Source: Theocolax elegans (Eukaryota; Arthropoda; Insecta; Hymenoptera; Cerocephalidae). Taken from it: DNA of 64,000 bases. The notes below the pieces were generated by a model. That model saw only the letters and a program-made list of their open reading frames with translations, had not been told where the DNA came from and ran no database searches. Positions 52,441-62,985 of this stretch are shown here, piece by piece. The translations under genes were made by a program, and so were the position numbers. Position 1 is the first letter of the stretch. Each line of letters starts with the position of its first letter. The stretch spans positions 10,575,703-10,639,702 of the forward strand of contig CM047431.1 in the NCBI GenBank assembly GCA_026168455.1, written 5' to 3'.

Positions 52441-52840
52441 CACCCTTTATATTAAAATGTTACGAGACAATATCAGATTCTATGAAAGGAAAAGGCATTA
52501 AGGTTGTACCAAAAATTTGTAACAGTTTTAATAATATTATTGTAAGAGGTAAATATAAAACAGTTAACTTAACAAAAACTAATGTAGGTTACAAGATAGA
52601 GTGTAAAGATTGTTTTGCCATTTATGTAGCTGAAACAAAAAGACAAATGAAATGTCGAATTAAAGATCACAAAGGTAATATAAAAATAACAGATTCGCAT
52701 TATGTGATAAACGAACATATGTCAATAAATGATTATTCATTTGATTTTGAAAATGTTTAAGTACTCGACATTAAAAAGAATTGAAGGAGAAGACTGTTAT
52801 CTAAAATGATGTACATAAATCTGTAACATAATGTAATTTA
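52441..52840 (+). pseudogene. Penelope-like element fragment, GIY-YIG endonuclease
   Basis: The 92-codon open frame (52,482-52,760) reads through VGYKIECKDCFAIYVAETKRQMKCRIKDH, the GIY-YIG nuclease signature of Penelope-like elements with the linker Cys pair CKDC. It ends ...YSFDFENV, followed by a stop and VLDIKKN*RRRLLSKMMYI, the usual C-terminal region. The GIY half is IYV here and a Gly (usual YVGxTKR) is Ala. It is distinct in sequence from the relic at 35-36 kb, so it represents a separate insertion. Confidence 0.8.
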
Positions 52841-53916
52841 TGTTAAAGATTATATGAACAATCTTAGCCAACTTTACAATTGCACTATTATTAATATAAA
52901 GGTAAAGTCTAAGTTATGATAAGTATCTTTTCTTTCCAAGATAACTTAATATATATGTATATATATAAGACAATAGAAAATTTTTCGTTCGCTAAAGATT
53001 ATTTTGATATATAAAATTTATCGGACTTTGCTAACCAATATGCTTCACTAAGCAAGGCTTATAATATTCTTCATCCAGTATGGTTGGTGCAGTTAGAGGC
53101 CTTCCTTAGACGCCCGTCACAGATGGAAAACGACGTTAAATGAATGTTAATGTGGCTATACTTATGCTTCGTACTTAACAGTTTCTATAGCGGGTAGAGA
53201 GAACAGTCGGATCCCCTGGTGGTAAGAACTCGGGAAAAAAACGATTAAAACCATGAAAAAAGTACTAAAATTCATGTTTTTTTCTAATAAATCAAAATAT
53301 TATTTTGTTCGTACACAAAAACTTCACAGGAATGAGATGTTCGTCTAATAATAACAAAACTTTTTTCTATTTTACACTTTACGCCTAGAACAATATTTTC
53401 TAAGATAAAAAAGAAAAACGGTCAAAATAACGAAAATAGTACAAAAAATCACGATCTATCGGAATAAAATTAAATATATCCCAGTGCGTGTGAATTGTGA
53501 CATGATCCGAAGGCGAAGATAATAAGCACAAATTTAAAGTCATGTTTTCATTACTATCTCTTATGATGTATATTACATTTTGTATTAGACCAAAAATCCC
53601 AAGCTTTGTGAAAGTTAGTAAAAGTTGAAATGTTGCGTCATATATTTTATCCATTACTCACAAACTCAGGTCGTGCCTTATATGCAAAAAGCATTATAGC
53701 AAGGCGTGGAGGAGCTCCGAAGCGGCGAGTCGCGACGAGCTAGTTAAATATTTACTTGTTATTTTTTTGATATTATTCTTATTTTTACATTTTTATAATT
53801 CTGATTGTAATTCCCCTAGAATTCATGTAATTTCATTTCCTTGCTAACAATTTTAAATAATTTTTAAAAATATGACTTGACGATTTTACCAATATGTTGT
53901 TATTGTGTTCATACAT
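52841..53916. other. Unassigned AT-rich sequence
   Basis: No gene or RNA recognised. There is a GC-richer patch near 53,700-53,745 (AGGCGTGGAGGAGCTCCGAAG) of unknown meaning. The reverse-strand frame at 53,400-53,654 has no family resemblance that I can name. Confidence 0.45.
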
Positions 53917-54180
53917 GGGAGATTCCATGTGGAGTGATCCAGTTAAAAAATAGAATTTTGTTTTAATGTATGGAATCAGTAAAAAACTACTTTAATAGAG
54001 TATAGCTAAATTTGTAGACCTGAGTTTCAATTAGTACTAGAGCTGTAGCCAATGAAAAATTCGAATTTTTAGAAAAAAATGACTTTTTGTCCATTTTTAT
54101 AACTAAATAACTCAAAATCTAACAATTTTTTCTTATATACATTAAATTTGAAAAAGTTTATAAATTTCAAGAAGAATCTG
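53917..54180. mobile_element. One-armed remnant related to foldback family B
   Basis: Begins GGGAGATTCCATGTGGAGTGATCC, a diverged form of the family B terminus, and contains ATGACTTTTTGTCCATTTTT and AACTCAAAATCTAACAATTTTT in the positions expected from the family B left arm. No inverted partner is found nearby, so only one arm remains. Confidence 0.5.
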
Positions 54181-54365
54181 TTGAAATATTTAATTTATAT
54201 TAGTTTAAAACATTGAATATAGTTATAATTAATAAAAACTATTATGATAATGACGTAACTTATAGTAAGTAAGTATTTAGAAGTACTAAATATTATTTAT
54301 AAGATGGTATGTGTATAAAAAGATGTTTGTAAACAATAATAATATAATATCATTATTAAAAGGTA

Positions 54366-54406
54366 TAGCCTGATGAGGATGGAGGATATCCATCAAAATG
54401 TCGCCA
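54366..54406 (+). ncRNA. Hammerhead-like motif, Penelope-type
   Basis: CCTGATGAG, then a stem-loop GATGGA-GGATA-TCCATC, then AAAATGTCGCC. The first core strand CTGATGA is canonical. The second is AAAA where GAAA is expected, so it is probably inactive. It is on the same strand as the Penelope fragment 1.5 kb upstream, and such motifs are known in Penelope-like terminal repeats. Confidence 0.45.
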
Positions 54407-54579
54407 AATAAATAAATTGGTTAGTTCATCAATATTGAAAAAGTACCCAACTTTCCTAAATAAACTGCATGCATGACTAATATTATTTAATAATTATACA
54501 AGATAATGCTCATAAGAGAAATGTATGCGCGTTAGACTTTTTTAAGGCTCTCCCTAAAATTTATCTATGGAGGTATGTA

Positions 54580-55314
54580 TGTACGTAATCATGTACGACC
54601 GTCCCCACCTCAACACCACTCACGAGCGCAGTGTGCTCGTCGACTCCAGTTAGTACTCCGACTACCTCCGAAAAGTAAAGACGCGTTTCTTCGAGAGCCG
54701 CGAGCTCTTACTATCCCGCACAAACTAAGTCGCGAATGATTGTATTTTCTTACGCGCAGAATAAGCCGCCATTTACGTGCGCATATAAGTCGCGATTGCA
54801 CTATTTAGTCGTCTTATATTCACAGCGTATACGAGTACCCGCGCACGCAAAGAGTATACGTACTTATATCATATTATTATACTATTATCGTAATAAATAG
54901 TCGTATTACTTTACTAGTTTAAAGTTAAAAAGCGAGTTATTCATGATACCTACGTACTCTTATACATATAGAAGCAATCGATATTCTAATAAAAATATTT
55001 AATAACCAGGTAAAGTATCGAATTTGAGAGAAATAACTGAATACATTTGAGAGCATCGGGAAGGACCAGGCTCTCCAATCTCGGGAGGAAAAAGCTGCAT
55101 GATACCGCGAGTTTTGGTACTTCTGTCTTCTTGTAATTCTCAATAAATAGAGCTCTGCCCTCGCTGCCTAATTAAGCTCAACGGAGGGTTACCACGCCAA
55201 TCTAGCATCGAGAGTACGGGAGAACCGATTTAGTCCCTCCGAGCGACGAGACATCCATTCCCATCTCAAACTTACGAACTGCATAAAGTCCGAAGGATTG
55301 ACCAGTACGTTACA
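54580..55314 (-). repeat. LTR-like segment
   Basis: On the reverse strand it would begin TGTAACGTACTGGTC and end GATTACGTACA, near-matching termini (TGTAACGTA versus TGTACGTA). GC-richer than its flanks. No target duplication is seen. Its position to the left of reverse-strand Gypsy pol fits a 3' LTR of that element with integrase deleted, but this is inference. Confidence 0.35.
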
Positions 55315-55600
55315 TTAATTACCAGTACGTTATTTAATTAGCTTTAGCTTTTAAATTTATGTATCTAATTATAAGATAACTTAATCAGGTTTTGACCGAT
55401 TTGGCTGAAATTTATAGGATAACTTCCCTATTATATAATTAGATAATAGTCTCATTTTATAGTCTGATTAATAATTTCGTTTTTTTACATGACGCATCTT
55501 ACAATAAAGAAAATACAATGATTATGTTACGTATACGTCTATTAGTTGTTACTCCCCGTCTACAAATATATGGTTGCGCTCGAGTACCTTATAGATTATC
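55315..55600. other. Unassigned spacer
   Basis: AT-rich, starting with a duplicated ACCAGTACGTTA. No coding pattern. Confidence 0.5.
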
Positions 55601-55611
55601 GATAAAATGTC

Positions 55612-55730
55612 CCGTTCGATGAAATAACTTTTCGATGAAGTGTACTTTCGATTAAATGTCCCATTCGATAAAATGTGTTCCGATGAAGTGTCTTTCGATG
55701 AGGTGTTTTTCGAGGAAGTGTCCGGATACA
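55612..55730. repeat. Minisatellite, ~15-17-bp CGATGAAGTGT unit
   Basis: Seven or so degenerate copies of TTCGATGAAGTGTCTT / TTCGATAAAATGTCCC in a row. It overlaps the tail of the reverse-strand Gypsy RNase H frame, where it is translated as a repetitive HFIE-like string. Confidence 0.75.
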
Positions 55731-55734
55731 GCGT

Positions 55735-57055
55735 TTCGTGATTGATTACGATAAAAAAGTCTCGTACTTTTAATAATTGCTGGATGTGTTTGACAATTTC
55801 GTACGCCGCTGCAAGCTGGGATGGATTGAATTTTTCTGAAAAAAATGCCAGCGGCTTCCAAGCATTGTTAATACTTTACTCTAGCGCTGCAGCCATTACA
55901 AAATCGGACGCGTTGCATACGAAGCGAATTTTAGCTATTTCTGACGAATGGCAGAGCAAGGTCGCGTTAGCCATGTCTTTTTTAACTTGTTCAAAGGCGG
56001 TTTCTGCTTCAGGTGTCTATGAAATGATACGTTTATCATTTTTACGTGACTCGTGGACGTATTTGTTCAGCGGTGCTTAGGTGCTCGCGTCGTGAGGCAT
56101 GATGCGTCTATAAAAATTTACTAGTCGAGATATAATATACTAAGTCGAGATAGTTATGATTTCGAGAAATTCATAACTGCTTTAACCTTCTCGTTCGTGG
56201 GTCTATAACCTTCGCTGGTTATGGTATTCATTTAATATATATGGAGTTCAATTTAAACGGAGGTTTAATTTCTTCAATCGTTGAAGCACGACGCGGATAT
56301 GCTGTTCGTGTTCCTCTGATTTTACGGAAGCTATCAATATATCGTCGATGAAGGCGAACACGAAATCCAAATTCCCAATGCTCGAAAAATATGCTGTTGA
56401 AACGATTGTCCCGCATTGCGGAGGCTGAACGTCATGAACCCGTATTCGAATTACTACTGCCGTCTTACGGATATTGTTTGGTGCAATGGATATCTGGTGG
56501 TATGCTTGGTATAGGTCCAACTTTGAAAATATCAATTTACCGAGTAGGTTTACGGGGCAGTCGTACAAATACGGCATAGGAAAGCGATTGGTTACGGTGA
56601 TAGTGTCATACTGTGAGTACGGACCATTTGAAATGGACTTGCTCATGGACTACTAGACGCTTGGCAAATTCCTTCGTCGACCAGTTTTTTGAACTGGGCT
56701 ATGGCTGCTTTAAGCTTTCCAGGGGCTATTCGTCTTGGGCGTTCTGCAACGAGCGGACCATTGCTGGTAATATAGTGAACGATATCGACGGTGTGTTCGA
56801 GAAGCTTTTGTTTAAGCCCGGTTAATGGGCGGATGCCGAGGTGCAGGTTATGTGTTAACGCTCTGTAAGTGATGCCCGTATCGTTGGCTACAAACAATTT
56901 AAGGTCGCTCAGTTTTTTGATTACCCCGTTTAAAACGGGGAATAATGATATCTCCGCGTCCGAATCGATTAAAAATGTTTCAGAAACTCTGTGCTTGCCT
57001 CCGCAGCAACGAGTCTTCTAAGTTTTCGTGTTGCGAATGGGCCGACTACTTACAT
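55735..57055 (-). pseudogene. pol: Fourth Gypsy element, protease-RT-RNase H relic
   Basis: On the reverse strand, in several frames: a protease-like start near 57,050 (VGPFATRKLRRLVAAEA, then decayed), VANDTGITYRALTHNLHLGI (about 56,895), the RT start IAPGKLKAAIAQFKKLVDEGI, and TNRFPMPYLYD, FSKLDLYQAYHQISIAPNNI and FAFIDDILIAS (56,248-56,646; the catalytic motif is FIDD). RNase H follows at about 56,080-55,740: KRIIS-stop-TPEAETAFEQVKKDM, IRFVCNASDFVMAAAL (usual VCDASDFAMGAAL, so catalytic Asp to Asn), WKPLAFFSEKFNPSQ. Integrase is missing. Its lineage differs from the other three, judged by motif wording. Confidence 0.8.
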
Positions 57056-57308
57056 GGCGCCTCGGCGGTTCCTTTGCACGAGTAGGCACCGAATCAAACG
57101 CTTTTGAAAAATCAAATAAAACGAGAATGGTGATTATGCGTTGTCTATGGCTCTCCTGATATCATCCAAGATACCGATCAGAGCCGTCTGAGTACTATGC
57201 CCCCTGCGGAAGCCTGCTTGTCTCTCTATAATTAAATTATTACTATTAAGATACTCAGTAAGTTGTTCATGAACTAACTTTTCTAAAATTTTGGAGATTT
57301 TACAGAGC
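57056..57308 (-). pseudogene. Jockey/CR1-like LINE reverse transcriptase fragment
   Basis: On the reverse strand: KLVHEQLTEYLNSNNLIIERQAGFRRGHSTQTALIGILDDIRRAIDN, then a stop and frame change before the FDFSKAFDSV-like block. QAGFRRGHSTQTAL is the RT motif of non-LTR elements. It is only ~80 codons long, and is wedged between the Gypsy relic and an LTR-like fragment. Different in sequence from the LINE at 58.7 kb. Confidence 0.8.
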
Positions 57309-57440
57309 TTTCACAGAGAGAAAGAGAGAGAGAGAGAGAGAGAGGGACTACAGAGTTAGCACTTACAGTGCGTGAGCTACGATAGAAGACCAAATGACCG
57401 GTCGAAGTCCGATTGAGGCAGTGTATGCTCATTTAAAACA
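57309..57440. repeat. Fragment resembling the inner element LTR
   Basis: GAGAAAGAGAGAGA tract followed by GCACTTACAGTGCGTGAGC and a diverged continuation, as at 12,785-12,880 and 24,210-24,290 in the inner LTRs. The ATG at 57,394 lies inside this similarity, so it need not be a real gag start. Confidence 0.6.
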
Positions 57441-58385
57441 TTGGGATTTAAACACAAATGACAAAGAGTGCTTCGAATACCTTTTGCGGCACCCGATTAG
57501 ATTTGTGGACATTAATCTGGAAATTCCATGGTTCCCAGATTAAGATGAAAATGTAAGAGCAGATCCTGCATACAACCTGTAGTTTGACAGTAACTTTGGG
57601 AACTTAGATAATCTCTTTGTAGGAAAGAGAGTATAGCCCCGTCTGGAACAGAAGTTTCCTGCGAGTTTGAGATGTCGGATCGCAAAAGAGTTGCTAGAGA
57701 CAGAGCACCCTTTCTTGAAGAAGATGAAGCTCAGTCGCCAAGTGGGTTGGCCAAAAATTCGCCAAAGGGTACTACACAAAGCCCGGGGTTAGCATCAACA
57801 GGCACTACACCCAAACAATTTGGTGCAGTGCCGGCAGCGAAAACGACCAAAACAGCAACTCCTTAAATCTCTGTTTCTATGACTATAGCTTCTTGCACAA
57901 ACATTACTTCGACGGTTATCGCCGGGGTGACTATTTACCTAGGAGTTTTTTTGCACCTGCATAATACCGCCCAAACAGAGATCAAAGAAACAGTGGAAAA
58001 CTTGGCACTCGAGAGTGTAAAGTGCCAATACAACTTCTCGACATGGGTTTGTAGGCGGAAGCCGACAGTCGTATGTCACGAGCATATACCTCTAGAACAA
58101 ACGGCAACATGGAATCCGATACCAACGGAACTGAACGTCAATTTGTTGAACACAGAAATGGATATGACCTTCCAAAAGACGTTAGTATTTAATCTCATGA
58201 AAAACCGATTATTGAATCAAGACGTCATGCCACCTCCTTTAAGACTTGGAAAAGGCAAGATATAAGAGAGAGGCGTGATTACATAACTCCAAACAGAAAG
58301 CCACGACATAACCGTTCAGTGAGTAAAGCCTCTAGCAAGGGTGAACGTCGTGAGAGATGGCCTAAAGAAATCATCAAATTGTAAT
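57441..58385 (+). pseudogene. gag: Second gag relic related to the third Gypsy element
   Basis: Frames with stops encode LKHWDLNTNDKECFEYLLRH, SLRCRIAKELLETEHPF and a Ser/Thr/Pro-rich linker (57,672-57,866). After a stop, a longer piece follows (57,879-58,265) containing TEIKETVENLALESVKCQYN and ending near LLNQDVMPPPLRLGKGKI. Nucleotides 58,180-58,350 match 48,335-48,510, tying it to the third Gypsy element's family. The gag zinc knuckles are absent because LINE sequence follows. Function by analogy: particle protein. Confidence 0.55.
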
Positions 58386-58700
58386 ACTAAATTTTTGATA
58401 ATATTCCGTCTAATTTTTATTTCTTCCATAACTTTTCACCAAATTAAGATATTTGAGCTTCTTTTCTTTAAAAACATATCTATTCAATCTCAGTTTCCTT
58501 TTAAAATTTGGTTTTAATGAATATCTTTACTTGTTTTCGAATTATAAGCAATCAAAGTCAATGGTGCTTTTAGCGAAATTTTTTGTTATATGCTTATATC
58601 TATCACAAAAAATTCATATGCTGAGACACTGATAAAACCCAAACCTATTAATAAGCCGACACCTAAAATAATATTAAAAAAAACAAAAAAGAAGAGAATA
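58386..58700 (+). other. Probable 5' UTR of the LINE
   Basis: AT-rich DNA between the gag relic and ORF1. In the last ~90 bp a second frame (KPKPINKPTPKIILKKT) is open and may be the true ORF1 N-terminus, separated by a slip in an A-run near 58,680. Confidence 0.45.
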
Positions 58701-58711
58701 TAGCGACAATA

Positions 58712-59599
58712 GTGCAAAGAGCGTCTCATTATTTAATTAAAGATAAAACCATTAAAACTCGAAACGTCAAAGTAAAAGGTGATAGTGAAGTTGTAATAAA
58801 ATGTATAAACGAGGATAGTGTAAATAATGCAATTAACATATTAAACTCAAAATTATCTAAATTATGTACAGTAGAAAAAGAGCAAATAATGAAACCTAAA
58901 ATAAAAATAATTGGCATAGATAATATTGAAAAAATGAGTAATAAAGAACTAGAAGAAGACATTAACAAAAGAAATTTTAACAGCTGTGAAAGTAAAGGCG
59001 TGGTTTTACACACGTATATTAATCCACGAAGCAAGTTAACTACGGCAATATTGGAAGTGTCAGCAGAAATTCATAAAGACGTCAGAGACAATAAGAACAA
59101 AATTTACGTTGGTCATCAAAACTGCAGAATCTTTGACTTGATATCGGTCAAACCTTGTTATAAGTGTGGACGTTTTGGACATAGTACTGCTAAATGCATT
59201 AATAATCCAATATGTCTAAAATGTGCAGGTGCTCATAAAACTACAGAATGTAATTCAGACAATCACTATTGTTGTCATAATTGTAAGTTCAGTAATGAGA
59301 AGTATAAAACAAAATATGATATTAAACATACCGCAGTAGATACACTTAAATGTGAAATTTTAAAAACAAAGATTAAAAAATATATTGACATGACAGAATA
59401 TGAAATTGCGCCAATAGTACCAAAATATATCGGAAAAGTAGATAACTTTTTATCTCGCACAATGGAAAGAAGTCAATCTATTCTAGCAGCATCGTTGAAA
59501 TTAACAACAAGACACAGAAGCAGTTCATCGAGCACGTTATCCCCAAATTATAATAATAATGTCACAAGTTTTAGATTTAACAGAAGATTTACAAAATAA
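58712..59599 (+). CDS. LINE ORF1 protein (nucleic-acid-binding, zinc knuckles)
   Basis: 295 codons. The middle part (residues ~15-135) resembles the ORF1 region of jockey/CR1-type LINEs: VKVKGDSEVVIKCINEDSV is strand-helix-like, and VLHTYINPRSKLTTAILEVS precedes the knuckles. From about residue 148 come zinc knuckles CYKCGRFGHSTAKC (CX2CX4HX4C), CLKCAGAHKTTEC (CX2CX3HX4C) and a final CCHNC. The product should bind element RNA to form the RNP. The frame is open immediately upstream of the ATG, so the real start may lie earlier. The last 13 codons overlap the likely ORF2 start at 59,559. Confidence 0.85.
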   Translation: MQRASHYLIKDKTIKTRNVKVKGDSEVVIKCINEDSVNNAINILNSKLSKLCTVEKEQIMKPKIKIIGIDNIEKMSNKELEEDINKRNFNSCESKGVVLHTYINPRSKLTTAILEVSAEIHKDVRDNKNKIYVGHQNCRIFDLISVKPCYKCGRFGHSTAKCINNPICLKCAGAHKTTECNSDNHYCCHNCKFSNEKYKTKYDIKHTAVDTLKCEILKTKIKKYIDMTEYEIAPIVPKYIGKVDNFLSRTMERSQSILAASLKLTTRHRSSSSSTLSPNYNNNVTSFRFNRRFTK

Positions 59600-60081
59600 T
59601 TTTATAAAAAAGGAAACAAATTTACATGATTTAACTGCATTGAATGGCAACTTGAAATTTCGAAAAGAATATATTTTATATATTAACATCAGAAGTTTAA
59701 ATGCTAATTATAATAAATTACAAGTCTTTTAAAAGGATTAGAAGTTAAACCAAGTGTCATTGTGTGTACTGAATCATGGAATTTGGATCACAAAGAGTTT
59801 ACAATAAATGGGTATATATAATAAATGTCACAAGTTTAGATTAACAGAAGATTTACAAAATAATTTTATAAAAAAGGAAACAAATTTACATGATTTAACT
59901 GCATTGAATGGCAACTTGAAATTTCGAAAAGAATATATTTTATATATTAACATCAGAAGTTTAAATGCTAATTATAATAAATTACAAGTCTTTTTAAAAG
60001 GATTAGAAGTTAAACCAAGTGTCATTGTGTGTACTGAATCATGGAATTTGGATCACAAAGAGTTTTTTACAATAAATGGGT
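59559..60081 (+). repeat. Tandem duplication (~250 bp) across the ORF1/ORF2 junction
   Basis: The block AATGTCACAAGTTTTAGATT ... CACAAAGAGTTTACAATAAATGGGTATA (59,558-59,812) is repeated at about 59,824-60,083. The first copy lacks single T's (CTTTTAAAAGG versus CTTTTTAAAAGG), which closes its ORF2 frame; the second copy keeps it. Either a real duplication or an assembly slip. Confidence 0.85.
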
Positions 60082-62684
60082 ATAAAATATTTTATAACGA
60101 TAGTAGAGTAAACAAATCAGATGGTGTCGTTATGTATTTGAAGGACTACATTACAGAAACCACTGAAATAATTGAGATAAATAAAATAAAAATAATAAAT
60201 TCCAAAATTTCTATAGAAAATAATAAAGAAATGTTAATTTCTGCTGTATATAGGTCACATGATATTCCTAAAACAGAATTTATACTAAATATAAAGAAGT
60301 TAATTTTTGAAAATAAAAAAACCAAAAATCATTTAATCATAGGAGATTTTAATATTGATCTGTTAAAGATGGAAGCTATTGGGCAAGAATTACTTAATAG
60401 CTTACTTGAAAGTGGATATGTACCGGGTTTTCAGGGCATAACAAGACCATCTTTGGATAACTGCAATACAGGAACATGCATTGATAACATCTTTATAAAA
60501 ACTTCAGTAATTAACTACAACACATTTACTTTAACTGTCCCTTTTAATGATCACTATCCTTTGATTATGACTATAGGAAAAATTAGAAAATCAAAGATAA
60601 ATAATACTATTAAAATGATTGATTATACTAAATTAATCAAAATAGCTAACAATGAAAATTGGACGGAAATTTTAAATATGCAGGATCCAAATATAGCAAC
60701 AAATTCTCTAATTGAAAAAATACAAAATTGTATAAATATAGTTAAACACAGTATAAAGATAAATAAAAATAAGAATAATTTAAATCCTAGAAATAGGTGG
60801 ATTACAAGTGCAATAATGATATCCTGTAAAACTAAAGAAAGTTTATATTTATGTTGGAAAGAAAATCCTACCTTAGATAATAAGTTGTACTATAGAAATT
60901 ATACTAAAGTACTAGATAAAATTATAAACAAAGCCAAAGAACTATATGAAAAAGAGCAGATAGAAAAAAATTCTAGCAATCCAAAAAATCTATGGCAAAT
61001 TATAAATGAAAAACTGGGGAAAAAAAGTAACAAAAAAGTCAGGGTTAATTACATAATTGAAAACAATGAAAAGATAAGTGATCCTACACGAATTGCTAAT
61101 AATATGAACAAATTTTTTACTAATATAGGTAAAACTTTAAGCGATAAAATACAAACAGAAACAAATGAAAATTTAAAATTGCCACAATTCAATTCAAATA
61201 GCATTTTTATTACACCCACATATGCATATGAAATCGAAAATATAATATTAAATTTAAAGAATAAAAATGGAGGAGTAGATAATATTAATGCAAAAACAAT
61301 AAAATGCCTATCTCGATTTTTATTATTACCATTAGTACATGTCATAAATTTATGTATAGAAAAAAATACTTGGCCAAGTGCACTAAAAACAGCAGAAATA
61401 ATTCCGATTCACAAAAGTAGCGAGAAACATAAAATAACGAATTATAGACCTATTTCGCTTATTTCAAACTTAGCAAAAATTTTCGAAAAAATTATTTTCA
61501 CTAGATTAATTAAGTTTTTAAATGACAGTAACATACTAGCAAAAAACCAATATGGTTTTACGAAAAACAAAAGTACTAAGGATGCATTAAACTACATAAG
61601 TAACATAATATACAATAACCTAGATTCAAACACTCCAATAGCAGTAACTTTCCTTGATTTAGCCAAAGCTTTTGATACTGTTAACCATACTATTTTGTTG
61701 GATAAATTATATAGGTACGGAATCAGGGGTAAAGCGCAGAAGTTGATAAAAAGTTATCTAAGTAATAGAGAACAAAGGGTAAAAATAAATGATGCCTATA
61801 GTGTATATGAGAAAATAACAACTGGAGTACCCCAGGGCACAATTTTAGGACCATTATTATTTATTATATATGTGAATGATCTATTGACAACAATGCCAGA
61901 TAATACAATATTATCTTATGCTGATGATACTGCAGTAATATCAACAAGCAATAGTTGGAAAGAAGTAGAAACAATTATGAACTCAAATCTTGATAAAATA
62001 GCAAATTGGCTAGCACTTAACAAACTTTCACTTAATATTGATAAAACAGTATATTTAACTTTTGTGAACCATAAGGATTGTATTCCAATAAATTTTCATA
62101 TAAACATAAAAGGAACAAAATTACAAAGAGTGGAAAATACAAAGTATCTAGGAATTATTTTTGACTGTCACATGAGATGGGATAAGCACATAGAGTACAT
62201 ATACAAAAAGACGAAATATCTAACTTTTATCTTTCACAAAATAGCTAAAATCATGTCCACTGATACTCTCAGAACACTGTATTATGCTTTTTACCATAGC
62301 ATAATCTGTTACGGAATAATAGCTTGGGGTGGTGCATATACAAATATCAAATCTATAATACAAAATCAACAAAATAGATTACTTAAAATAATTAATAAAA
62401 ATAAATTTATAAGCGATAAAAATCCAATGAACATTGACAAACTTTTTATTTTTGAATCCCTTAGTTTTCATTATAGTACATTGCAAGAAATTTATAAAAA
62501 CTCAAAAAGTATAACAAGAAATAGGAATATCCAAATGCCACGTCGATGTAGCAATGTCAGTTCAAAGAACAGCTATATAAGAGCAGTAAGCCATTACAAT
62601 ACCTTACCAAACGAACTTAAAAATATAGATAATATTAAAGTAAGAAAAGCAAAATTAAAAAACTGGATCAAGACAAACATATAA
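59808..62684 (+). CDS. LINE ORF2: AP endonuclease and reverse transcriptase
   Basis: 958 codons, one frame. The native start is probably ATG 59,559, lost through the duplication; the ATG at 59,808 reads into the second copy. Residues ~45-260 form the APE-type endonuclease (YINIRSLNANYNKL, IVCTESW, LIIGDFNIDL near 178, NDHYPLIM). Residues ~490-770 form RT: NYRPISLISNLAKIFEKI, NQYGFTKNKSTKDAL, TFLDLAKAFDTVNH, TTGVPQGTILGPLLFIIYVNDL and the catalytic YADD at about 704-707. A C-terminal domain ends ...NWIKTNI. Target-primed reverse transcription is the expected role. CR1/jockey-like by motif wording. All catalytic motifs look intact. Confidence 0.93.
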   Translation: MGIYNKCHKFRLTEDLQNNFIKKETNLHDLTALNGNLKFRKEYILYINIRSLNANYNKLQVFLKGLEVKPSVIVCTESWNLDHKEFFTINGYKIFYNDSRVNKSDGVVMYLKDYITETTEIIEINKIKIINSKISIENNKEMLISAVYRSHDIPKTEFILNIKKLIFENKKTKNHLIIGDFNIDLLKMEAIGQELLNSLLESGYVPGFQGITRPSLDNCNTGTCIDNIFIKTSVINYNTFTLTVPFNDHYPLIMTIGKIRKSKINNTIKMIDYTKLIKIANNENWTEILNMQDPNIATNSLIEKIQNCINIVKHSIKINKNKNNLNPRNRWITSAIMISCKTKESLYLCWKENPTLDNKLYYRNYTKVLDKIINKAKELYEKEQIEKNSSNPKNLWQIINEKLGKKSNKKVRVNYIIENNEKISDPTRIANNMNKFFTNIGKTLSDKIQTETNENLKLPQFNSNSIFITPTYAYEIENIILNLKNKNGGVDNINAKTIKCLSRFLLLPLVHVINLCIEKNTWPSALKTAEIIPIHKSSEKHKITNYRPISLISNLAKIFEKIIFTRLIKFLNDSNILAKNQYGFTKNKSTKDALNYISNIIYNNLDSNTPIAVTFLDLAKAFDTVNHTILLDKLYRYGIRGKAQKLIKSYLSNREQRVKINDAYSVYEKITTGVPQGTILGPLLFIIYVNDLLTTMPDNTILSYADDTAVISTSNSWKEVETIMNSNLDKIANWLALNKLSLNIDKTVYLTFVNHKDCIPINFHINIKGTKLQRVENTKYLGIIFDCHMRWDKHIEYIYKKTKYLTFIFHKIAKIMSTDTLRTLYYAFYHSIICYGIIAWGGAYTNIKSIIQNQQNRLLKIINKNKFISDKNPMNIDKLFIFESLSFHYSTLQEIYKNSKSITRNRNIQMPRRCSNVSSKNSYIRAVSHYNTLPNELKNIDNIKVRKAKLKNWIKTNI

Positions 62685-62985
62685 AGAATTAGTAAAAAAT
62701 GTTTAAACAAGTAATAATATTAAACAATAATATGAGCATTTAAATTTAAAGTGTTTAAAAAAAAAATGTAAAAGAGTGATGCACTAAACAGTATACTAGT
62801 TATATTGATTAAGTTGCAAAACTCTTATTTAAATATAGTATTAGGTTAATTTAGTATTAGGATATAGTGTTAAGTTCTCCGGCTCCTATGTACAGGTGCA
62901 GTGTGCACCTCTATAGGATACATTTTTTATTGTAAAATATTGTAATGTCTGGAGTTAATAATTAATAATAAATAAAAAGAGCATT
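62685..62985 (+). other. LINE 3' UTR and short A-rich tail
   Basis: After the stop, AT-rich DNA includes a hairpin-like GTACAGGTGCAGTGTGCACCTCTA (split: CAGGTGCA...TGCACCT) near 62,892. It ends in TTAATAATTAATAATAAATAAA around 62,958-62,980, a simple-repeat tail of the kind CR1/jockey-like LINEs carry. Confidence 0.6.
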
